Shown: positions 24,725 through 35,900 of the stretch, in pieces
Layout of the letters: the number at the start of each line of letters is the position of its first letter
Numbering within the stretch: the stretch's first letter is position 1
Assembly (NCBI GenBank): GCA_038025085.1
Contig: CM076144.1
Location: forward strand, 45,796,001 to 45,860,000
From: Tetragonia tetragonoides
Taxonomy: Eukaryota; Streptophyta; Magnoliopsida; Caryophyllales; Aizoaceae
Length of the DNA: 64,000 nucleotides
Direction: 5' to 3'
Notes under the pieces: generated by a model
Told to the model about the DNA's origin: nothing
The model's input: the letters and a program-made list of their open reading frames with translations, nothing else
Database searches by the model: none
Made by a program: the position numbers and the translations under genes

Positions 24725-26629
24725 TTAAAGCTGAATGTTAGTGTCACAAGTATCTCCTCCCTTCCAATTAGCATGAATTATATTTTGCGCTTCAACCCAT
24801 TTGATGTCATCATCGCAGGCAAGTTGGAACCTGAGGCTAAGTTCTCCTCTGGGTGGATTTTCCATGTCCCAAACTGCTCCAAACGGCTTTCTCATGGGCT
24901 TCCATGTCTCGCAGTCCTCCTGCATCAAAATCATACAATCTTCTCATATAGTCGAGTAAGTCTTATTATATGATACCAATTTACAGAAAAATAGGATCAC
25001 AATTCAAAAATGTAGGGGTCACTTATTATGAGCAGTGACCATAAAACCGTCTCACAGAAAGTTACGATAAAACCGTCTTATACAAGTTTTTGTAAAACTG
25101 TTTTATACCAATGGTATCCACTTGTATAAGACGGTCTTACTATAACTTTCGATAAGACGAGAGTCACTTTTTTGTGAAACAAAGATCGCAATTCATAATA
25201 AGTGACCCATTTTTTTGGGGTAAGTTGGTCTCCCACAAAATCAGCTCACACTTGATAGGTAAAAGTGATGAAATTGAAAAGTTTGTTTTTTCATCATTAA
25301 GCTTTGAAATGAGTCTATTGCATCCATGAATAGAAGGTTATAAATGTAACCTGCCAAATCTGAATAGCAATGACGTCGTATACACCGGGAGGATACATAA
25401 TGATCAAGGCCAAGTAGTCAGGGTTGTTGCTGGACTCATGGATTTTGAAGACAAGGCCAGTGGATCCGCCATACTGACAAGAAATCCTTCGATATTCGAT
25501 GTCAATGACATGGTATGACCGCAACGCATTTTCACAACCAGATTGGGCCATCTTGTTGTATGCTTGAGGTGAGAATATGAAGTCAACCCAATCACCAACG
25601 CCCCAATCCGTGGCCACAACTTCTACCCATTCTTCACTACACTCCTTTGCAAGACACCTCACCTAGCCAAACATCAAACTCTTACATATTAGAAATAGGC
25701 TATGTTTAGCATGAACAGCTAACTTTTCAATAAAAAGCTACAGCTTAAAGCTTGCAACTAGTGTTTTTTTACTCCCTACTACCAAATAGTTTGTCATTAG
25801 ATTTTTAATCTGCAGCTATAGCTACAGCTAATTTTGTGAAAACTATCCCCACAAGCTTTCACTTGCAGCTACAGCTACAACTAGTTTATTAGCATTTCGT
25901 ATCACTTTTTAGCAGTTTTCTACTAATTTCTTTCCTTTAATAACACTTAACATCTAAAGTTACAGCTAATTTTGCCAAACATAGCCATAGTTTGGTCATT
26001 AATAATGTGTTTTTTCAAGGAAAACATTAACAATTTAAGTTTATTTTTGATTTTGAGCGAAAATTCATCTATTTATTGAAAAGAGTCGAACAACATCTAC
26101 AGAGATGAATATCGTCTCGAACAAGTATTAAATTATAATAACAAAATGAATATGGCTATACTATATCATTTGCATGAAATCATACCTGGTAGCAAGCACC
26201 ACAACCAGTCCCATTCCTGTATGGCCTGTGGACTGCAGCTACAATCCCATCATTTATACGAACTCTCCCATCCTCACCATATCCACATGCTCCATCTGTA
26301 ATTCCAATTACAAGTACAATTTATTTAGTGTAGGTAAAAGTATGACTACTTTGTAAAGACAGTGTCTTAGACTCTTAGAATAACAACTATTTTATAAAAA
26401 TATAAACAGAAGTTATTCCCAAAAGTGCTTTTTTTTTTTTGTAAAGCATATAAAAAGTAGTAATCGATCAGCATATAATAGAGTACGTACTTGGATTTCC
26501 CAAGCCATCAGGGGTATTGTAATGTGTAGCCCTAGTGCGAATAAAGTCATGACAGTAACCAAGTGCAAGCAAATGCACAATTACTAGTACAAGAATAAAG
26601 TGGTTGTAATAATGAAGTGCAACACCCAT
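24725..26629 (-). CDS. Expansin-like B protein (copy 2)
   Basis: Four minus-strand exons (26491-26629, 26186-26295, 25351-25662, 24725-24919) join in phase to 251 residues. A signal peptide (MGVALHYYNHFILVLVIVHL...) is followed by the double-psi barrel domain with NGACGYG and CGACYQ and by the C-terminal expansin domain with AVWDMENPPRG. The exon phases equal those of copy 1, so both come from one ancestor. The proteins are strongly diverged outside the cysteines (for example ECSEEWVEVVATDWG against ECDKDGVVVVVTDHG), so the duplication is old. No stop or frameshift is seen. Secreted, cell-wall location; activity unproven for the branch. The array and the relic lie just downstream of its stop. 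Confidence 0.9.
25016..25213. mobile_element. Palindromic MITE in intron 3 of expansin copy 2
   Basis: Ends ggggtcacttattatgag and tcataataagtgaccc are inverted repeats, and the interior holds aaaaccgtcttatacaag with its complement cttgtataagacggtct. It is a fold-back MITE with related sequence at the same intron position in copy 1. Confidence 0.7.
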
Positions 26630-26730
26630 ATCTTCTTCTTTCTACAACAATACTACTCCACAACCAGCTAATTGATAGACAACAAATGATAAGTTAGAAG
26701 TGGTGAGAATAAAGAAAGTGTAGAACTTAG

Positions 26731-26740
26731 ATATTTATAG
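26731..26740 (-). promoter_or_regulatory. TATA box of expansin-like gene 2
   Basis: On the minus strand the sequence is ctataaatat, about 100 bp before the ATG at 26629. It fits a core promoter. Confidence 0.55.
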
Positions 26741-29672
26741 TACATCTTTGGAACCTGCAACGTAACAGAGCACTGGAATTTTTGCCCCCCCACTAGTGTG
26801 ATCGGATTTGGAACAGTAAATCCATAATAGAATTGCTAAGCTTAATAAGCGACCATGAATCAAGTATCAAAAGAGATGCTTTAGTTGTTAGAAGTATTTT
26901 ATTATTATTCCATAGCATCAAGGTTGAGTGAATTCTTATTGGTCTTTATGTCTTCTCTTAGCTTTGGAGGAAAAAAAATCCTTTTACATTGGACCTTTAG
27001 AAAGACACTATTGTAAATTATACTACATTGAGCTCTTTTTTAGGACGGAGGGTTGTATTTGTATGTTGTGAACTCATAAACCCTTTCCCCCCTCCCTTCT
27101 GATTCACTATTCTTTGGCTATATATTATGATCAATCATACTGATTCAGTGAATTATCCGCGCTTCTAATTATTGTGAAGTCATCATTGTTTATGGGAAAT
27201 AATATTTTTGGTTTTTCTTTATCGAGGTAATACTTTATACATTTAACACTCCTCTTTATATTGTCCGAGTAGGAGTCATGTTGGAGGCCGTGAGGTTATG
27301 AAATTGAATATAGAACTAAAGAACAATTAAAAGGAAAAAACTTGAAACCCAATGCATCACACGTGGTTCAATACTAGTAATTCACATTCTAATCCGGTGA
27401 TCCATCTCTAAATTCCTTGTACCAAAGCTAGAGGAGTGACGATAAACAAATAGAAATTCAAGCCCCAAACTCTCATCATATTTCCAAACACCAGTAAAGG
27501 TAAACACAAATAATTTTTTTTTACCTAGTACTGAGTACTGACTAGTACATGGAACATAAGGGAAAGTAGCAATTCAAATTGTGGTTAGGTGTGCCTCAAT
27601 CTTAGATAGCCATATAAAATTCCTTCTCTATTAGAAGAAAATAAGGAAGAACAGCAACAAAGGGGTTTTAGCAAGAAGAGAAAAATGGGCCGGCCAATTA
27701 TGCGCGCTAGTTACTATCTGATCGTCAACCCTGTGCACAAACAACCATCACAATCCAACTTTATATAATTATATCCCACCATATAATGACATTACACTAT
27801 TACCATACCAGTATGTGTCACTATGCTAATGAATATCCCACCAGCCAATCCTCTAATCACCCCCTCAACCAAAAAATCACGAGCTTTGCTTTTCGCTACA
27901 GTATCGAAGGGAAGTTCATCTTCACTGCGGTTGTACACATGCCATTGGATACGAACACTTTAAAACAGGGAAGAATGGCCAAATCTGGTTAGCCATACCG
28001 TATCATACAACTTATAGAAGGAGCAGTAACTATACATTTTATCAGAACCACCACAATGTTCAAAGCAAAACATGAAGATATCACATTACTCAATATGAAG
28101 GGATTTTGTTCACCAATCTATCTGATATACTCGTGTATCTAAAATTTACAACCAAAAACGTACATTTTACACCCCTTCCATCATGAAGTCCAGCCCCACT
28201 GTCATCAACCCGCAGTAATTTTGTTTATATGTTAATCAGGATGGTCCTTTAGAGTGGAGGAATTACACGGTGCTATCTATTGCATGCCTTCTGGGAATGA
28301 GCTGGTACTTGATAGTCCATGCAAGCTCTTTCTGGTTTCCTGCATATAATTTGATAAATCTTACATAAGAGAATGTAATCTAGCTTGTTTCTCTGCAAGT
28401 ATAAATGAAAAATGTAGCCAAGGATACGCAAAGGAGCAAACATGTACATAAATCTCTCTACTGTTAACTATATATGGTCATCAAAATCAAGTCATACAGA
28501 ATTGCAGAGGCAAGTTAGATAGGGGAGTCGAGAGTATAATGAGAAATCATCAGACAGCATAAGAAATTTGGAAACGGCCTAACCACTAGCAAAAAGTTGA
28601 GTGACAAATCACAATGTCAAAGCTAGACAAAAAGTGAGTGTAAAGCCCCAAGGCCTCCGAGCTACAACTAAAATAATTGTGATGGGCAATAAAAAAGTCA
28701 CCGTCAATCTTAATCATAATGATTACAATACAGCCAGTTATTTCTCAATTAGCAAAGCAGCTAGTTCAGAGTAATTCAGATGCCTCTCCCGCTAATTTAT
28801 GGACCAGGGTGCAGACCTTTAATGAGACAGAAAGTGGGATGGCCATAAAAATATTACATAACCACTTTGTTTTCCAGAACTTGCAAATACCTCCACTTGG
28901 CAATCAAGAATCACTATCATTTAGATGTCTAATGGGCTCAAGTCTCAACATCACAGTACTAACCTTATCTAATACGCGGGATGAGCACATATAAGAGATG
29001 GACAGATGCTCCAAAGAAATAAAGACGCGTGGCTTGTGGAAAGCTTAGGGTATTGCACAAAAATAATCATAGCAGTAGCACAACAACTAGCCAGCATTGA
29101 CATAACAGTAGCACAACAACTAGCCAGCATTGACATCCAGGATGCAGGAAAAGCCAGCACCTGGCTTCATTTAACATGGAGTATGTGTTTGCAAAATATG
29201 ATTCATCCAAGGTGACAGATCCAAATCACTGTGCTGGCAAGTGGAAAAAGAGCATAATCACCCAGAGAAATCATACAAAGTATCACAATGGTGGCAACTG
29301 GCAAAATTACACTATGCCATCTAGCATGGTCCCTCTTAGTCATTTTTGGTCGTTGTAGACACATACTTTAGAATTCAGCCTCATCTTACCAAACAATTTA
29401 AAGAAGAAAAATTACACAACAAAATCAGATTGGCCCAGAATCTTTGGACCTCAGATATAGAGTAGCTCCTAAATGACTCAGCTGCTCTAGACTACAAAAA
29501 GGCTAAATAGGTAACTCTATTCCAAAGCAGCTCAGGAGAAAGCGAGAAACCAGAAAAAACCGAAATTAACAATCAGACTGGTAACGATTTTAAACTCCCA
29601 AAGCGAATGATACCATCAACCGTTGGTGTTTCCCAAAGGCGGCAATAGATCCCAATAGATTTAAGATAAACA
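26741..29672. other. Long spacer, no gene recognised
   Basis: Both strands carry only short frames without family motifs. A small direct duplication of about 34 bp (agtagcacaacaactagccagcattgacat) sits at about 29072-29138. This stretch separates expansin copy 2 from the RTE element. Confidence 0.45.
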
Positions 29673-32300
29673 GCCACTATATAAGAATAAAGGTGACATA
29701 CAAAGCTGCAATAACTATAGAGGTATTAAACTATTCAGCCATACAATGAAGCTATTAGAGAGGGTGATTGAGAAGAGGATGAGGAAGACAACTCCTATTT
29801 CAGAGAATCAGTTTGGATTCATGCCAGGGAGATCCACAACTGAAGCAATACATTTGCTTAGACGCTCAATGGAGTACTACAGAGAGAGACAAAGGGATTT
29901 GCACATGGTATTCATCGATTTGGAGAAGGCCTATGATCGGGTTCCCAGGGAGGTTTTGTGGAGGTGTTTAGAAGCTAAGGAAGTCCATGTCGCCAATATA
30001 CGAGTTATTAAGGACATGTATGAAGGTGTGAGGACTAGAGTGAGGACGACAGGAGGGGATTCAGACCACTTTACGATTGACATAGGACTGCATCAGGGTT
30101 CTTCATTGAGTCCTTTCTTATTTGCAATTGTTATGGATGAGCTCACTAGGAGTATCCAAGGAGAAGTGCCATGGTGCATGATGTTTGCTGACGACATCGT
30201 TTTATTGGACGAAACAAAAGAAGGCGTTAACAACAAGCTAGAGCTCTGGAGGGATACGCTGGAAGCAAAGGGATTTAAACTGAACAGGACAAAGACAGAG
30301 TACTTGGAATGTAGCTTCTCAGGGGGTGGGGGTGAGGTTGCGTCTGACCAGAGATAAGAATTGACACCGTAGTGGTACCGAGGAAGGAGAGTTTCAAATA
30401 TTTAGGGTCGATCATCCAAGGTAACGGAGAAATTGACGATGACATTGCTCATCGCATCAGAGCAGGGTGGCAAAAGTGGAGAAGTGCATCATGTGTTCTT
30501 TGCGACAACAAGATACCACTCAAATTAAAAGGAAAGTTTTATCGCATGGCTATTAGGCCAGCTATGTTATATGGTGCTGAGTGTTGGCAGATTAGACAGG
30601 CCCATGTTCACAAAATGAGGGTGGCTGAGATGAGGATGCTTCGTTGGATGTGCAACCTAACTAGGATAGATAAGGTCAAGAACGAAGTGGTTCGTGACAA
30701 GGTTGGGGTGGCAGATATTGAGAGTAAGATGCGGGAAACGAGACTCAAGTGGTTTGGACATGTCGTGAGGAGACCTCCAGACGCTCCGGTGAGGAGGTGC
30801 GAGAAGATTATACTTAGGGACTGTAAGAGAAGAAGAGGGAGGCCTAAGAAGAGTTGGAGTGAGGTGATTAAGCACGATTTGGTCCTCTTGGAGCTTACGG
30901 AGGATCTGGCCCTTAATAGGAAATTTGGCGTAGTAGGATCCACATAGATGACACTACTTTGAGGGTGTAGGTTTTTATTTATTTATTTATTTGTTTGTTG
31001 GGTGTTATTTTATTTATTTATTATTATTATTGCATTCACTTGTTTTAACATCCACCTTTTGTCTGTTTCCTACTGATTTCAAAAATCAAATTGTTTTCGT
31101 GGGTCTTTCGGAAACAACTTCCCTACTAGGCGACTAGTTAGGATTGACATAGGACTGCATCAGGGTCCTTCATTGAGTCCTTTCTTATTTGCAATTGTTA
31201 TGGATGAGCTCACTAGGAGTATCCAAGGAGAAGTGCCATGGTGCATGATGTTTGCTGACGACATCGTTTTATTGGACGAAACAAAAGAAGGCGTTAACAA
31301 CAAGCTAGAGCTCTGGAGGGATACGCTGGAAGCAAAGGGATTTAAACTGAACAGGACAAAGACAGAGTACTTGGAATGTAGCTTCTCAGGGGGTGGGGGT
31401 GAGGTTGCGTCTGACCAGAGATAAGAATTGACACCGTAGTGGTACCGAGGAAGGAGAGTTTCATATATTTAGGGTCGATCATCCAAGGTAACGGAGAAAT
31501 TGACGATGACATTGCTCATCGCATCAGAGCAAGGTGGCAAAAGTGGAGAAGTGCATCATGTGTTCTTTGCGACAACAAGATACCACTCAAATTAAAAGGA
31601 AAGTTTTATCGCATGGCTATTAGGCCAGCTATGTTATATGGTGCTGAGTGTTGGCAGATTAGACAGGCCCATGTTCACAAAATGAGGGTGGCTGAGATGA
31701 GGATGCTTCGTTGGATGTGCAACCTAACTAGGATAGATAAGGTCAAGAACGAAGTGGTTCGTGACAAGGTCGGGGTGGCAGATATTGAGAGTAAGATGCG
31801 GGAAACGAGACTCAAGTGGTTTGGACATGTCGTGAGGAGACCTCCAGACGCTCCGGTGAGGAGGTGCGAGAAGATTATACTTAGGGACTGTAAGAGAAGA
31901 AGAGGGAGGCCTAAGAAGAGTTGGAGTGAGGTGATTAAGCACGATTTGGTCCTCTTGGAGCTTACCGAGGATCTGGCCCTTAATAGGAAATTTGGCGTAG
32001 TAGGATCCACATAGATGACACTACTTTGAGGGTGTAGGTTTTTATTTATTTAGTTATTTGTTTGTTGGGTATTATTTTATTTATTTATTTATTTATTATT
32101 ATTATTGCATTCACTTGTTTTAACATCCACCTTTTGTCTGTTTCCTACTGATTTCAAAAATCAAATTATTTTCGTGGGTCTTTCGGAAACAACTTCCCTA
32201 CTAGGCGACTAGTTAGGGGTAAGGCTGCGTACATCTAGACCTCCCCAGACCCCGCCCTCGGCGGGATATTTACTGGGTTGTCGTTGTTGTTGTTGTTTGA
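29673..32300 (+). mobile_element. 5'-truncated RTE-clade LINE with internal duplication
   Basis: Coding similarity starts abruptly near 29673 ([17 protein letters not shown]) inside the reverse transcriptase domain, so the endonuclease and the start of the RT are lost. The RT continues with [36 protein letters not shown] and the catalytic FADD (about 30184-30195). A frameshift near 30320-30360 breaks the frame before [17 protein letters not shown]; the C-terminal part ends at 30947. The 3' UTR ends near 32300 with ctagttaggggtaaggctgc, cctccccagaccccg and a (gtt)n tail. A segment of 1067 bp is present twice in tandem (30076-31142, 31143-32209). It is a dead element; I could not find its target duplication. 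Confidence 0.88.
29674..30947 (+). pseudogene. RTE reverse transcriptase, truncated and frameshifted
   Basis: Two frames carry one protein: fingers and palm (to about 30357), then, after the frameshift, thumb and C-terminal region (30372-30947). The second contains [24 protein letters not shown] and [10 protein letters not shown], hallmarks of plant RTE proteins. The tandem copy repeats the later part at 31173-31424 and 31439-32014, with two amino-acid differences seen (FKYLG to FIYLG, RAGWQ to RARWQ). Confidence 0.9.
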
Positions 32301-32965
32301 GGTATAACATGTGTCAGGGCTGACCCTCCCATAGTTTAGGATACATAAATCTTGGAAGAAATATTTTTCCAAAATGCTATGAATAAAAAAGATAGCTATT
32401 TCCTATGTTTCTCAGACTCAGGTAACCAAGGGTCAGGCTTGGCTGTGGATTCAAGGATCGGACGTTCAGAGTTCAGCCCCTCTTTTTTAAGGATATTTTT
32501 TTTTAATTTGACGTGTCCGGGTGTCATATCTATCCTTGTGTCTGAAGATCCGACATTGGTACTTCCGCTGAACAGAAGAGTCCGAGAAACATATAACCTA
32601 TTTCTAGTGAAGAAGAAAGTATCACTATTGACAACTTCTCTGCTTTGGGTTACAATAGATTAATCAAAATGGCTCACTGGATTATTCTGTGCTGCTTACT
32701 AAATGTGAAGTATCAGCAGTCAACACAGTTCCTTTTAAATGTCTATTAGAGACAATCTATTTGTCATAATATCTGAGACCCCCTACCCCCCTCCCCCCCC
32801 CCCCCCAAAAAATAATAAGACGAGAGGAAAAAAAGAAGAGAAAACGTAGTACTGGGGTTATGGTTAGCCATCGCATGCTCTGAATAACTCAAAACACAAA
32901 TAGTGTGGAAGTAACAGATTTCACCTGAACCAGCCTTGACTGCTAATCAAAAGTTCCTCAAATGC
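32301..32965. other. Spacer with poly-C tract, no gene seen
   Basis: Downstream flank of both the RTE element and CLPR4. A C-rich and A-rich tract lies at about 32780-32808. The frame at 32352-32663 matches nothing I know. Confidence 0.45.
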
Positions 32966-35900
32966 CTAGATAAATTGTGCTTTCTTCAAGTCCGCCACAA
33001 CTCCCTTGTCCTCTGTGCTTCTTTCATTGTAGATGACCTGTATGACAATCAAAAATGTAAATGTCAGGGATTTGTGAATTCTGCTTTATGGGTACATCTT
33101 TGATTGAGGAGACTCTAAGTAGGAGTACCTTATCAATGATACCGTATTCAACAGCCTCGCTAGGGCTGAAATATTTTGGACGCCTGATGTCAGCTTCAAT
33201 CTCTTCTGGGGGTTTTCCAATGTGTCTTGAGAAAAGCTTAACCTTTTGAGCAATATGATACATTTTAGCCCTCAATAGCAACAGTCTATACCAGCTTTTG
33301 TGTCATGGAAATATTAAGATATAAATGAGCACAGCAGGTATGAAGTGTTTTGATTTGCTATATGGTGGTATGCAAGTAGCATGGACTAACAGCAAACACT
33401 GTGCAATTTAAATCCAGTCTATCTATTATTTCTCTCATGAGAAGTGACTAATTGTAAACATCCATGTTTTTTTTATAAGGGAAAAGCCATTACAATCTGC
33501 ACAATCAAGCATAATCATAGATAATCATGAACAAATCCTTTCTCTACTAGCAGAGGTACTACTCAGGCGAGACTCAAGTTGGGCAATGGGGATTAATCTG
33601 TAGCTAACACAGTTGCAACAAGTGATATGGTTTTCTTTTGCTCAACAGTTTCAGGAAACAAGTATCTGAATCCATCAAGAACTCAAAGCCCTGCTGGCAC
33701 AATAAGCAGCAACTTTATAATTCACGGACCTTTCTTTTACTTCCAATATAAGGAATGCCATCAATTAGTGAAGCTAGAAACTTGTAACAAAAGAAAATGT
33801 ATATCTTTCTGGAAACACAATAACTAAAACTTAAATGGCAAGGATCTCAGTATTACCAACTCTGTCTTCACATTCTTCACTTCTTTCCTGGCAAGCTCAA
33901 CGTCAGTCGCTTGACCTTGAAACCTAGCAATTGGCTGCGGAATACACAAAAGGATGTTAGACCATCAAATGTATTAAAGATATGAAAGATGGTATAGAAT
34001 GGGAAAATCCCAATCAGAGTCTGGACAATGACCTGTTTCATCATAATAGTAGAGGACGGCAAAGCTGCACGATTTCCCTTCGCACCAGCTGCCAAAAGCA
34101 AGGCAGCCTCTCCCCAGGCATTGCCTACGCAAAGAGTGAAAATAGGAGGTTTGACATACCTGTCACACAATACAGAGCTCAATAAATAGAGCTACAATTA
34201 AGGGCTCAAATATCTCATTTATAACAAGAAGAAAACAACAAAGGAAGTAACAGCTCTTGCTGAAGAAAAGATCATGCTGAAACACTCATTGATCATTCAA
34301 CAAGAATGCAAACATATATCTTGGACGAATGTAGAGAGGAACGAGCAAAACTGGGTAAGTACTTGAACTGTCAAACTATCGAAACTTTGCCAAGGTATTA
34401 AGAAAAACACATTGAGTACAACCTCATCACGTCATAAATGGCAAACGCCTCCGTTTCATAACCCAACTTCTCGCCACCCTAAGAGAGAAAATGACAAATC
34501 GACAAATTAATAACAGCATAAAGGACAACCCCAAGTTCCATCATGAACATGGATTGTATTATAAAAACTCGTCAACACCACAGCTAATGAAACAGAATTC
34601 CAGGCAAAAAAAACATTCTGGATAAACTAATGCAGAAAATCTCAAGCATATTCTGACAGGAATTAATCTCCTATATCCACACAAGTAGCAAAGTTTTCAT
34701 AACCTGCTAAAAATGATCACTAGCAGTAACTGAATTTAGTAACTGTTTCTAAGATAAAATATCTGTGACCCTCATCATAAAAGCGCACATACTATCTCAT
34801 ATCAATAACAGTAATGGGTATCTCAATTCTGAAACAAAAGAGGTGTGATTGAACATCACCATTTTGAATAGGATTTCATGAGGTGAAATTCACATTTCTT
34901 GCAATAACGGCTAGTCGGCTACCTAGTTCCCTAAACATCTCCTGATCCACATTTACATATATATCGCGGCGGCAGCAAATATGGTTGATATGCAATAAAC
35001 CTATTGCGTATATAAAGGAAGTCCATCTTATCATAGCAAAGGCATCACCGATAGGTTAATATGTAATAATCCTATTGCTTATGTAGAGGAAATCAATCTT
35101 GTCACAGCAAGTGCATCACTGATAGGTTGATACATAGTAATCCCATTGCTTGTATAGAGGAAATCAATCTTGTCACAGCAAGTGCATCCAATGTATTAAA
35201 AGGCGCGAGGCGCAATGAGGCGATAGAGGTCCATAGAGCCTAGGCGCAAGGCGTAAGGCGAAGGCGCGCGCCTCAGTGAGGTGAGGCGCACTAGTGTATG
35301 GCAGAAAAAGTGCTATAAAATAAACGTTTTTTTTTCATCAAAATCCATCACAAGTGCGCCTCAAGTGCGCCTCGGTGCGCCTCAAGTAAGCCTGGCAATA
35401 GGTCGTGGGTATTCACGAACCCGCTCCACTCGCCCCGGTGAAAACCCAAATAAACGGGTGAATGGGTGGATCAAGTGGTGGGTCGGGTGGGATTCGGGTG
35501 ATGATTTTCCACCCGCGAACCCGACCCACGAATCCACCCACCACCAGTTTAATATTTTATTATACTTTAAAAAAAAAAAAGATCATCAAAAAAAAATTAA
35601 AATAAGACATTTGGGGTTATGTATCTTAGTAATACTAGGGTTTCTTTGTAATATGAGACTTTTGCTATGGGCTCTTGCACTTTTTCACTCAAATATGTTG
35701 GTTTAATTTTATAAAATTTGATTTGTTAAGTTGATTTTTTGTCGAAATCCCTTTATGACCTGTTTGGATAGGCCCATTTGATTTCAAATCTACCATTTCA
35801 TCCAAATTGGCTGTTTGGATAACCCAAAATTTGGAACCCATGAATTGGACCAAATCCACCTCTATTTGAAAAAGGTCTGTGAGTGTCAATTCTAAATTCA

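Noticed and set aside
28250..28400. Possible terminal exon on the minus strand (peptide QKELAWTIKYQLIPRR)
   Set aside because: Another frame is also open here, the candidate intron before it would be only about 25 bp, and no further exon was found.
32352..32663. 103-codon plus-strand frame
   Set aside because: No family motif and a low-complexity stretch; chance frame next to the RTE tail.
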